NCBI GenBank assembly: GCA_038222915.1
Contig: JBBRHH010000252.1
Span: forward strand, 1 to 8,487
Source: JBBRHH01 sp038222915
GTDB taxonomy: Bacteria; Planctomycetota; Phycisphaerae; Tepidisphaerales; Tepidisphaeraceae
Length of the DNA stretch: 8,487 nucleotides
Direction: 5' to 3'
Part shown: piece by piece, positions 1-5,960 of the stretch
Layout: each line of letters begins with the position of its first letter
How positions within the stretch are numbered: position 1 is the stretch's first letter
Made by a program: the position numbers and the translations under genes
Notes under the pieces: model-generated
Databases searched by the model: none
What the model was told of the DNA's origin: nothing
Seen by the model: the letters and a program-made list of their open reading frames with translations, nothing else

Positions 1-1091
1 TGAGTCGATGCCGATGTGTGAGCTGATGCGAATTCGAGGGCGATGGGCTTGTTGCCTATCGGGTTGTAAACGGCGAGGCCATTGTCGAACTCTCGGTGGA
101 CACTGCCGTCAGCTTTGCGTTGCCCCTTTGATTTTGGCCGACCGAGGGTTCTGTCCCAAAACGCGTACCAGTCGTGTAAGTGGTCGGGGGTTGGTAGAGG
201 ATTCGGGTCGGAGAACAGGCAGTATCCGTTCGACAGCGTGAGGGAGAGTGTCGTCGTCGCACGCATCAGGTGCAGGTCATTGCGAGACTTGTGGAACCAC
301 GTTTCGAGACAGTTGATTCGCGGTTCTCTGAGATTCTTTTCAGCCCATTCGAGGGTGTCGGCGATCTGATTCCAATCCTCCGCGGTCTTCGACTTGTAAC
401 ACTCCATGAAGCAGCCATTCACGAACGCCGCCGTTTTGGGTGTCCTGCGGTCATTTGCATTCACCAGTATGAGGGCGCTCTCACCGATCTGCTTTCGGAT
501 CTCCTTGACCAGTGCCAGTCGGTCATCGTCGTCCTCCCACCAATCGAGCATGATGCCATCGAAGGATCCAGAGTCCATGATGGCTTTCGCTTGCCGGGCA
601 ACCTGGCCTCGATAGCTCGGATTTGCATAGTCCAACTGAAGATACCCGCCCTCTTCCCAGCCCGGCACGTTCTTTCCGTCTTTGCGTTTCCACCATTCGT
701 GATCTTCCGGCAAATACGAGTTGTGGGCATCACGGTATCGCAGTTCCGCCAGCAGGATCAGATTGGAATTGCGTTTGAGCAAGTCCTGTTTCAACGTCGC
801 TGCCGATTCGAGGCTGTCTTTGGTGAACGACATGGACAGCCCGGCGAACTTCCCTGCCCATTTCAAGCCGAAGAAATCAGGAGCGTGAAAAACCAGATCG
901 TGCCGAGTCAATGTGGTCCGTGCGTCCTCGTCCTTGAGGTTGTCTGCGGGGTTCCACGCCTGAAACACTGAGGGGAAGCCACGAGCAGAGATTCGCTCGG
1001 CAGGTGTCCGAGTCGATTTCGTTTCCTCTGCATAGACGCCAAATGCGAACTGAAAGGAGACAAGGAGGAACACGATCCAACGATAAGCCAT
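1..1091 (-). CDS. Secreted glycoside-hydrolase-like TIM-barrel protein (3' end outside window)
   Basis: An open frame of 363 codons runs from ATG at 1091 to the left edge with no stop, so the C-terminus is missing. The start is supported by GGAG at 1099-1102, seven bases upstream. Residues 1-21 form a Sec-type signal peptide (MAYRWIVFLLVSF core, likely cleavage after VYA). The body resembles the hypothetical glycosyl hydrolase families annotated in planctomycetes (GHL15-like). A strand ending ILLAELRYRD (E116) is followed by LQLDYANPSYR (153-161) and by FDGIMLDWW (177-185), where D183 sits at a typical barrel strand end; then come NGCFMECY, LSNGYCLFSDP and a C-terminal REFDNGLAVYNP segment seen in such proteins. 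E116 and D183 are candidate catalytic acids, but that is inference. It could also be a non-catalytic sugar-binding barrel. It lies 45 bases downstream of nuoD on the same strand and may be cotranscribed. Substrate unknown. Confidence 0.62.
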   Translation of the reverse strand, partial: MAYRWIVFLLVSFQFAFGVYAEETKSTRTPAERISARGFPSVFQAWNPADNLKDEDARTTLTRHDLVFHAPDFFGLKWAGKFAGLSMSFTKDSLESAATLKQDLLKRNSNLILLAELRYRDAHNSYLPEDHEWWKRKDGKNVPGWEEGGYLQLDYANPSYRGQVARQAKAIMDSGSFDGIMLDWWEDDDDRLALVKEIRKQIGESALILVNANDRRTPKTAAFVNGCFMECYKSKTAEDWNQIADTLEWAEKNLREPRINCLETWFHKSRNDLHLMRATTTLSLTLSNGYCLFSDPNPLPTPDHLHDWYAFWDRTLGRPKSKGQRKADGSVHREFDNGLAVYNPIGNKPIALEFASAHTSAST

Positions 1092-1120
1092 GACGAGTCT
1101 CCGAGATTGCTGCAGCGTGT

Positions 1121-1134
1121 CCTCGTCCACGAGG
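1121..1134. repeat. Short perfect inverted repeat after nuoD
   Basis: CCTCGT and ACGAGG are perfect inverted arms around a 2-base centre, two bases beyond the nuoD stop codon in the nuoD-to-hydrolase gap. A loop of two bases is too tight, so in RNA this would be a five-pair stem with a four-base loop. There is no T-run after it on the minus strand, so it is not a standard intrinsic terminator. It could slow or protect the transcript end, or be chance. Confidence 0.3.
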
Positions 1135-1136
1135 TC

Positions 1137-2312
1137 TCACCTGTCGACTTCGCCCATGACGATATCGATCGAGCCGACGATCGCGGGGACATCGGCAAGC
1201 AGCACGTTCTGGCAGAGTTCGCCCAGAACGGCGAGGTTGACGAACGATGGGCCGCGGATTTTTACGCGGTAGGGGATGGGGCCGCCTTGGGATTCGATGT
1301 AGAAGCCGAGGTGGCCGCGGGGGTTTTCATATTCGGCGTAGATTTCGCCGGCCGGGACTTTCATGTTGCGCGGCAGCTTGGCGCGATATGGGCCATCCGG
1401 GATCTGCACGATGCACTGGCGCAGGATGCGGATGCACTGCTTCATTTCCTGCATCTTGACCCAGTAGCGGTCCCAGCAATCTCCGAGCGTGCCTTTGAGT
1501 CCTGCGCCGACGCAGACGTCGAATTCAAGGCGTTCGTAGATGCTGTAGGGCCTGGTCCGGCGGAGATCCAGCGGAATGCCGCTACCACGAATCATCGGCC
1601 CCGAGAGGGCGTAGGTGATGGCCTGCTCTTTGGTGACGACGCCGATATTGGCGGTGCGCTTGATGAAGATGTGGTTGTACGTGAGCAGGTCGTTGTATTC
1701 GTCGATCTGGGGCTCGAAGTAGTCGAGGAATTCGGTGAGTTTTTCGAGGAAATTGGGCGGGAGATCCCAATGTGCGCCGCCGACGTTGATGTAGGAGAGG
1801 GTGAGGCGTGCGCCGCAGAGTTGTTCGAAGAGGTCGAGGATGTATTCGCGCTCGCGGAAGGCGTAGAGGAAAGGGGTGAAGGCGCCCATGTCGAGGCCGT
1901 AGGTGCCGAAGGAGACGAGGTGGGAGGCGATGCGATTGAGCTCTGAGGCGATGACGCGGAGATATTCGGCGCGAAGAGGCACTTCGATGTTCGCGAGTTT
2001 TTCCACCGCCATGGCCCAGGCGTGGTTGTTGTTCATGGCCGAGAGATAGTCGAGACGGTCGGTGTAGCCAATGTACTGGTAGTAGGGGAGATTCTCGCCG
2101 ATTTTTTCCTTGCAGCGATGCAGGTAACCCAGATGCGGGACGGCCTCCAGAACCATCTCGCCGTCGGTCCGCAGGACGATGCGCAGCACGCCATGCGTGG
2201 AGGGGTGCTGCGGGCCCATATTGACCAGCATCTCCTCGGACTGGACGTCGATGGTTTCATCGACAGCGCCGGGTGCGAGGGCGTAATTCAGGCTGGAGGA
2301 TTCATGTGGCAT
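1137..2312 (-). CDS. nuoD: NADH-quinone oxidoreductase subunit D (complex I 49-kDa subunit)
   Basis: A full-length, 391-residue NuoD. This subunit sits in the connecting arm of complex I on the cytoplasmic face and forms the quinone-reduction cavity together with NuoB and NuoH. Family hallmarks are intact: NMGPQHPSTHGVLR (31-44), HLGYLHRCKEK (60-70), YTDRLDYLSAMNN (83-95), RGSGIPLDLRR, and the characteristic C-terminus ending DIVMGEVDR. From family knowledge, H40 and Y89 match the quinone head-group ligands His38 and Tyr87 of Thermus Nqo4, with a constant offset of two that also supports the chosen start. No clear Shine-Dalgarno precedes the ATG at 2312. No nuoC, nuoB or nuoE lies on either side: upstream is a peptidase gene with a decayed copy, downstream a hydrolase-like gene. 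The remaining subunits must be encoded elsewhere. The sequence shows no sign of decay. Confidence 0.97.
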   Translation of the reverse strand: MPHESSSLNYALAPGAVDETIDVQSEEMLVNMGPQHPSTHGVLRIVLRTDGEMVLEAVPHLGYLHRCKEKIGENLPYYQYIGYTDRLDYLSAMNNNHAWAMAVEKLANIEVPLRAEYLRVIASELNRIASHLVSFGTYGLDMGAFTPFLYAFREREYILDLFEQLCGARLTLSYINVGGAHWDLPPNFLEKLTEFLDYFEPQIDEYNDLLTYNHIFIKRTANIGVVTKEQAITYALSGPMIRGSGIPLDLRRTRPYSIYERLEFDVCVGAGLKGTLGDCWDRYWVKMQEMKQCIRILRQCIVQIPDGPYRAKLPRNMKVPAGEIYAEYENPRGHLGFYIESQGGPIPYRVKIRGPSFVNLAVLGELCQNVLLADVPAIVGSIDIVMGEVDR

Positions 2313-2374
2313 TGGACTGGTGGCGATATTAGGTGGCGGCGAAGTGGTTTACCAGCGAGGGCGAGCGGGCGCTG

Positions 2375-2525
2375 CTACTCATCACTGGGAAGGTGAACGC
2401 CGGGGATGGATTTGCCGCGCGGGACGATGAAGCTGACGCCCCAGACGCCATAGGGGCTGCCGACTTTGAGTGGGCCGAAGTGGAACCACTTCACGCTGTT
2501 CGCGCCGTGGTCGCCTTCGGTGTAT
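2375..2525 (-). pseudogene. Orphan C-terminal fragment of a second C39-like peptidase copy
   Basis: Directly behind the peptidase stop codon lies a second version of its last 47 codons, reading from EGDHGANSVKWFHF to GVHLPSDE and a stop at 2375-2377. About 33 of the first 44 residues match the intact gene (EGDHGANAVKWYHF through PGVRLP), with no indel within those codons. The matching DNA sits 166 bases apart in both ends of the alignment, so the frame differs from the upstream gene. Similarity stops near 2525, 15 bases from the upstream stop codon. The fragment has no catalytic Cys or His, no start codon of its own with a ribosome site, and is most likely the tail of a deleted tandem paralogue. 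The reading frame has stayed open, which leaves a cassette role possible but unproven. Confidence 0.8.
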
Positions 2526-2540
2526 CTCGCTGCGCACGAA

Positions 2541-2692
2541 TTAGTGATGAAGGGGAAGACGAACACCGGGGATGGTCTTGCCGGGCGGAACGATAAACGA
2601 CACCCCCCAGATGCCGTAGGCTGCGCCCGGCTTCAGGTAGTTGAAGTGATACCACTTCACCGCGTTTGCGCCGTGGTCGCCTTCGTTGTGTA
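2541..2692 (-). repeat. Peptidase 3' end, partner of the tandem repeat at 2375-2525
   Basis: This is the copy inside the intact gene. The two units share an identical 18-base stretch (2502-2519 and 2668-2685, reading GCGCCGTGGTCGCCTTCG on the plus strand) and end at equivalent stop codons. Just beyond the identical stretch the intact copy has two extra T residues (2686-2687) relative to the fragment, then GTGTA is shared, and similarity ends. Confidence 0.8.
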
Positions 2693-3446
2693 CCGCGTAC
2701 ATGTGCGTGGCCTTGTCGAAGCCGATAATCGGAACGCAATGGGAGAGATCGCCGGCGCCGTTGCCATCGACAAAGGCGACGACGGGCATGCCCGACTGGA
2801 TGGATTTGACCACGTCGTGCCAGATGTCTGGAGTGCCGTTGTACCGGACTCGGGCAATAGTCCAGCCCTGTTCGCCTTTGCTGTGCAGATAATTCAAGAG
2901 TCCGTCGTGAACGTTGTAGGGGTTGGTTCCGAAGTCGACTTCCTTGACATAGTCGGCGATGCAGTCGGGCTGGGACTGATGCCTGGGATAAGCCGGCGAA
3001 TCGCGAAACGTTCCGCCACCCAGATAATGTGAGCCGCCCGGGCGATCCTGCTGGCCGGAGACGATGTGGGCGGGACTGGCGATGGCATTCTTCACGTTCT
3101 GCGTCATGGCATTGCCATTCTCGCCGGGAATGACATTGGGATAACCGCGTTGATCCCAATAGCCCAGAACGTCGCCGATCGCGGTGGGACAGCAGCCGTA
3201 GTACCAATTGTAATCGGGGACATCGAGAACTCTTGAAACGGAGATGTCCGGGGCGGTCTTGTGTTGGAGGGTTTGATGGATGGCAGTGACGGCCGCCGGT
3301 GCGTGGACGACCGGCAGCGGAGCGATGCTGCAGAAGACTCGTGATTCCAGCTTCTCGGTGCTGGCGCAGAACGTCAAAGACTTCTCTGTTTTGAAGAGCG
3401 TCGCCACAACTCGAAGTTTCCTGCGCAACGCTTCGTACATGCTCAT
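2541..3446 (-). CDS. Exported C39-like (papain-fold) cysteine peptidase
   Basis: A 301-residue protein starting at ATG 3446, chosen because GGAG (3452-3455) lies five bases upstream; the frame stays open for 48 more codons, but that stretch looks non-coding. Residues 1-40 are a basic tail with KLESRVFCS (32-40), matching the planctomycete LExR export-type motif; there is no classical hydrophobic signal. From about 78 to 290 there is a Peptidase_C39_2-like domain: WYYGCCPTAIGDVLGYWD (81-98) gives the nucleophile, probably C85 since the usual pattern is GC-S/G-P-TA; DLSHCVPIIGFD supplies H236; and N254 after MYAVH is in place as the third residue. The family cleaves peptides, and such secreted members have mostly unknown substrates. 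It is followed by a degraded copy of its own 3' end and then by nuoD. Peptidase activity is inferred from the preserved triad. Confidence 0.78.
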   Translation of the reverse strand: MSMYEALRRKLRVVATLFKTEKSLTFCASTEKLESRVFCSIAPLPVVHAPAAVTAIHQTLQHKTAPDISVSRVLDVPDYNWYYGCCPTAIGDVLGYWDQRGYPNVIPGENGNAMTQNVKNAIASPAHIVSGQQDRPGGSHYLGGGTFRDSPAYPRHQSQPDCIADYVKEVDFGTNPYNVHDGLLNYLHSKGEQGWTIARVRYNGTPDIWHDVVKSIQSGMPVVAFVDGNGAGDLSHCVPIIGFDKATHMYAVHNEGDHGANAVKWYHFNYLKPGAAYGIWGVSFIVPPGKTIPGVRLPLHH

Positions 3447-3724
3447 TGTCGCTCCGTGACAACCAGTTTTGAAAAGGGGGTGGCCCTGCGATGGGGAATG
3501 TATCACACTTTGGTTGTCCGTCGAGCGGCCGGCCGGAAAATTCCGGATGGGTCGGGCGTCCGGTAAGATGGCGCGCAACGGACAGTTCACAACGGTTTAA
3601 TTCTGACGAGCCCGGCAAGCGCGAATCCGTGCATTTCGGATCAGCCCGGACCGGCGACCACCCAGGCGGTGCCGAAGGACGACTAGCGTTATTCGCCAGG
3701 GCGGCAATGTGATCGGAGCGATCC
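3447..3724. promoter_or_regulatory. Divergent intergenic region with a short palindrome
   Basis: This 278-base spacer separates the minus-strand peptidase from the plus-strand lipoprotein and should hold the promoters of both. A near palindrome, CCGGAA-AA-TTCCGG at 3533-3546, lies in it next to an overlapping GGCCGGCC, and a looser pair ATCCG/CGGAT is at 3625-3641. A TTTAAT at 3596-3601 could be a -10 element for the plus strand, but no good -35 stands at the right distance, so no promoter is called. No convincing gene is seen here. Confidence 0.4.
3452..3455 (-). promoter_or_regulatory. Ribosome binding site deciding the peptidase start
   Basis: GGAG on the minus strand lies five bases before ATG 3446. 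A second in-frame ATG at 3440 lies two codons later and would be eleven bases away. The upstream in-frame ATG at 3590 has no comparable site, so 3446 is preferred. Confidence 0.6.
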
Positions 3725-4210
3725 ATGGTGGATAGCGGCACTTTGGCCATTCGCATAATGCTGATCGTTGCATTCATGGCGGGTTGTCATGCGCCGGTGA
3801 AGGACGCGACGAAAATCGCATGGATCCGTTCGACCGGAACGGAGCGCGAATGGAAGCGGTCTACCGTTGGGAAGCGGATTGCCGTTGTTCATTTTTATGC
3901 CAACTGGGACTTGTCGACGGCCCGTGAAAAAATGAGCGTGTTGGAGTCGCCGGAAATGATTGAATTTCAGAACCGGAATGTTGAGCGATTGGCGTTTGTG
4001 CTGATCGATGTTACCAACGATGAAAAGTTATTTGCGACTCTAGCAAGCTATGGATCCGGCAATGTGCCGTCGACTGTGATCGTTGACCTCGCGACCGATC
4101 AGACGCTGCGCTGTGTGCGTATGACAGCAAATCCCGCGTATTTGATGCAACTGATTGAAACCGCGCTTGGCGATGGGACGATTGATGAACGGCGTACGAA
4201 AATGCAGTAG
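3725..4210 (+). CDS. Thioredoxin-fold lipoprotein lacking active-site cysteines
   Basis: A 161-residue protein starting at ATG 3725, with GGAG at 3715-3718 six bases upstream. Residues 1-21 are a lipoprotein signal: hydrophobic IRIMLIVAFMAGC with lipobox MAGC and acylation predicted at C21. The rest follows the thioredoxin fold, closest in pattern to the C-terminal thioredoxin domain of DsbD: VVHFYANW (54-61), a helix through LESPEMIEF, FVLIDVTND (91-99), and NVPSTVIVD (113-121) with the cis-proline P115. Where the family has W-C-x-x-C, this protein has W61-D62-L63-S64-T65, so both redox cysteines are absent; C21 and one cysteine near residue 129 are the only ones left. It therefore cannot act as a normal dithiol oxidoreductase and is more likely a binding or scaffold protein on the membrane surface. 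Fold assignment rests on pattern only. Confidence 0.7.
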   Translation: MVDSGTLAIRIMLIVAFMAGCHAPVKDATKIAWIRSTGTEREWKRSTVGKRIAVVHFYANWDLSTAREKMSVLESPEMIEFQNRNVERLAFVLIDVTNDEKLFATLASYGSGNVPSTVIVDLATDQTLRCVRMTANPAYLMQLIETALGDGTIDERRTKMQ

Positions 4211-4217
4211 ATCGCCC

Positions 4218-4252
4218 AATATCGCCGAAAATCTTGCGAATATTGCGATATT
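4218..4252. repeat. AT-rich inverted repeat downstream of the lipoprotein gene
   Basis: AATATCGC (4218-4225) and GCGATATT (4245-4252) are perfect 8-base inverted arms around 19 bases. The right arm is also part of a smaller hairpin, AATAT-TGCG-ATATT (4239-4252), so the motif occurs three times in all. It begins eight bases after the lipoprotein stop and stands out as AT-rich in a GC-rich region. No T-run follows, so it is not a clear terminator. A protein-binding operator for the downstream operon or a transcript-end structure are both possible. Confidence 0.45.
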
Positions 4253-4270
4253 TCCGACTTGGTTTGACCA

Positions 4271-4298
4271 TTGTCCGGCGTGTTCGTAGCCTTATACA
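4271..4298 (+). promoter_or_regulatory. Possible promoter before the surface-protein operon
   Basis: TTGTCC (4271-4276) and TATACA (4293-4298) are separated by 16 bases, each matching four of six sigma-70 consensus bases. They lie 36 bases before the ATG at 4334 and just after the inverted repeat. Planctomycete promoters are poorly defined, so this is a weak call. Confidence 0.3.
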
Positions 4299-4321
4299 CT
4301 CAAATGGGGCGATCCGAGGAC

Positions 4322-4325
4322 GGAG
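4322..4325 (+). promoter_or_regulatory. Ribosome binding site deciding the surface-protein start
   Basis: GGAG lies eight bases before ATG 4334, with GAGGA just before it. The frame could also begin at TTG 4271, but that would place unrelated residues before the basic export tail and overlap the likely promoter. Confidence 0.6.
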
Positions 4326-4333
4326 ACTTGCCT

Positions 4334-5947
4334 ATGTCATTGCGAAAACCTCAAGTTGTTCGGGGACTTCGTCGCCATAAACCGCTGATGGAAAATCTCG
4401 AAGGCCGGACGTTGTTTGCCGTCGGGGATGTGATTTCAGTATTGAGTGACATTTCAACGAACAATGTTGATGCGCAGAGCACGATTCAGCTCGGGACCAG
4501 TGCGCTGAATGGGCCGGCGGGCTTCGATCAATTGGACGTACGGAATCTGACGAACTCGCCGGTGACAATCAAAGCGATCAGTGTTCCGGCCGGCTTCAAA
4601 GCGAGTTTGTCTAACGCGGCGCAGGATGGGTCGGTGGTGTTGGCCGATACGAATGCCGACGCGTTTATCAGCTTGAGTGTCGACACGAAAGTTGCCGGGT
4701 CGCGATCGGGGCCGCTGACCTTTCAGGTTTTGAGCGATTCAGGAACCGATACATTCACGACGACGGTTTCGGCCGTCGTCGCGGGTGTTGTTCCAAACGA
4801 AGCCATCGCGACGGCGGCGTTTGGCGCGCCCGGGTCGTCCGTGGTTTTGTCGAACCAGATCACGGGGTCGACTGAGGGCAATGCACTCTCCAAAGTGACA
4901 AGTGCTTCCGATTTTCGCCTCTATTCCTTCACACTCCCGTCCGCCACCAATGCACTGAAGATCAGTCTTTCGGCCGTGGTGACCAATCCGGATTCGCAGT
5001 TGATCTCGACGGACGTGATTGGAAATTTACACCTGGGCGTCTACCGCGACACCAGTGGCAACGGAAAACTTGATCTGGCTGAGATTAATGCCGGAAACCT
5101 GTCACCGATCAATCTGACCGACCTGCGCAAAGGATCGTCGCCGCTGGTAACGGCAATGCCGACGCTGGCTGCCGGCAACTATTTCCTTGAGGTGCTTGGC
5201 GAGGGATTGGACGACATCAACGTCAGAAGCACCAATTTTGACTACACGTTGAAACTGGCAAACACGACCCAGCCCACTTCGCCCAAGCCGCACATTTCGA
5301 CCACCGGTAATTTTGAATTTGGCAATGTGAATCTGAACGAGGACGATACGGGCACGCGGAAGACAGTTGTGTTGAAGAACGATGGCACCGCGACCCTGAC
5401 GCTTGGCGCTGTGACAACGCCGGCCGGTTTTGTGCTGGTGCATGCATTGCCGACCACGCTCGCGGCGGGCGCTTCGGACACGCTGACTTTTCGAGTGGAT
5501 ACGCGGCATTCGGGCGTCAAGTCGGGGAACGTGAGCATCACGACCAATGCGTCGCCTGTTTCGCTGGCGCTGCATGCGACTGTTTTTGGGCCGCCCACGG
5601 CGGCGATGAATGCTCCATCCAGGGTGACGAAGGCGGGGCAGCAATCGATTCTGAAAGTAGTTTACAAGAACGGGGCGGGTGTGAAGTTGAGCACGATTGG
5701 TGCGACCGATCTTGTATTGAAGAGCGGGAACAAGAAGTTGAAGTTGAAGTTGATGGCGGTGACCCCCAAGACGAACGCTGCGACCATTACGGCGACCTAT
5801 CTGGTGCTTGGCGGCGGCGCGCACGCGGCGCTTCGGGCCAAAGAAAACGGAACGTGGTCGGTTTATCTGAAGGCCGGCGAGGTGGCGGGTGTCCTGGGAT
5901 TGAAGGCCGCCGGGAAGTTGCTGGGCAAGCTGGTGATTAAAATTTAA
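4334..5947 (+). CDS. Multidomain surface protein with choice-of-anchor-D, PPC-like and Ig-like domains
   Basis: A 537-residue protein, predicted to be exported. Residues 1-29 form a basic tail ending in NLEGRTLFA (21-29), the planctomycete LExR-type motif also present in the peptidase. Domains, by pattern: about 30-150, an immunoglobulin-like ASH/choice-of-anchor-D type fold (LDVRNLTNSPVTIKAISV); about 151-315, a pre-peptidase C-terminal (PPC)-like jelly roll (FRLYSFTLP, LAAGNYFLEVLGEG) holding an EF-hand-like loop DTSGNGKLDLAE (239-250) suited to calcium; about 318-420, a second and clearer choice-of-anchor-D domain (FEFGNVNLNEDDTGTRK, ending SLALHATVFGP); about 421-537, the C-terminal Ig-like domain common in planctomycete surface proteins (VVYKNGAGVKLSTIGATDLV, then NGTWSVYLKAGEV). 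No enzyme motif is present, so a structural or adhesive role is inferred. The next gene begins 13 bases later, so they are probably cotranscribed. Confidence 0.78.
   Translation: MSLRKPQVVRGLRRHKPLMENLEGRTLFAVGDVISVLSDISTNNVDAQSTIQLGTSALNGPAGFDQLDVRNLTNSPVTIKAISVPAGFKASLSNAAQDGSVVLADTNADAFISLSVDTKVAGSRSGPLTFQVLSDSGTDTFTTTVSAVVAGVVPNEAIATAAFGAPGSSVVLSNQITGSTEGNALSKVTSASDFRLYSFTLPSATNALKISLSAVVTNPDSQLISTDVIGNLHLGVYRDTSGNGKLDLAEINAGNLSPINLTDLRKGSSPLVTAMPTLAAGNYFLEVLGEGLDDINVRSTNFDYTLKLANTTQPTSPKPHISTTGNFEFGNVNLNEDDTGTRKTVVLKNDGTATLTLGAVTTPAGFVLVHALPTTLAAGASDTLTFRVDTRHSGVKSGNVSITTNASPVSLALHATVFGPPTAAMNAPSRVTKAGQQSILKVVYKNGAGVKLSTIGATDLVLKSGNKKLKLKLMAVTPKTNAATITATYLVLGGGAHAALRAKENGTWSVYLKAGEVAGVLGLKAAGKLLGKLVIKI
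5735..5752 (+). repeat. Triple AAGTTG hexamer repeat within coding sequence
   Basis: Three tandem copies of AAGTTG lie in frame and encode KLKLKL (residues 468-473), an alternating strand in the C-terminal domain. A gain or loss of one copy would keep the frame and change the strand length by two residues. Confidence 0.75.
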
Positions 5948-5948
5948 T

Positions 5949-5953
5949 GAGGT
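5949..5953 (+). promoter_or_regulatory. Shine-Dalgarno of the propeller-phosphoesterase gene
   Basis: GAGGT begins two bases after the upstream TAA stop. It lies seven bases before GTG 5961 and only four before the adjacent GTG 5958, so 5961 is the better start. The closeness to the stop suggests translational coupling. Confidence 0.55.
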
Positions 5954-5960
5954 CGACGTG

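Noticed and set aside
270..971. Plus-strand open frame opposite the hydrolase-like gene
   Set aside because: The minus-strand frame has a signal peptide, ribosome site and recognisable barrel motifs; this one has none.
1107..1946. Plus-strand open frame of 279 codons opposite nuoD
   Set aside because: It is an antisense shadow: nuoD is unmistakable on the other strand, and this frame gives a low-complexity Val/Asp/Glu/Ala-rich product with no recognisable domain.
2322..2330. AATATCGCC upstream of nuoD, also found at 4218-4226
   Set aside because: A shared nine-base word in 8.5 kb can be chance, and here it lacks the inverted partner present in the other location.
3447..3590. 48-codon N-terminal extension of the peptidase
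   Set aside because: It lies in the spacer, has no ribosome site, and would bury the export motif inside the protein.
2491..3777. Minus-strand open frame of 428 codons in another frame over the peptidase
   Set aside because: The product is Arg/Ser/Pro-rich without domains, runs past the peptidase start into the spacer, and conflicts with the conserved peptidase motifs in the true frame.
4264..4298. TTGACC as the -35 of the surface-protein promoter
   Set aside because: The distance to the TATACA element is about 23 bases, too long for a sigma-70 promoter; TTGTCC at 4271 fits better.
4271..4333. TTG upstream start for the surface protein
   Set aside because: It has no ribosome site and would add 21 residues before the basic export tail; ATG 4334 has GGAG at a good distance.
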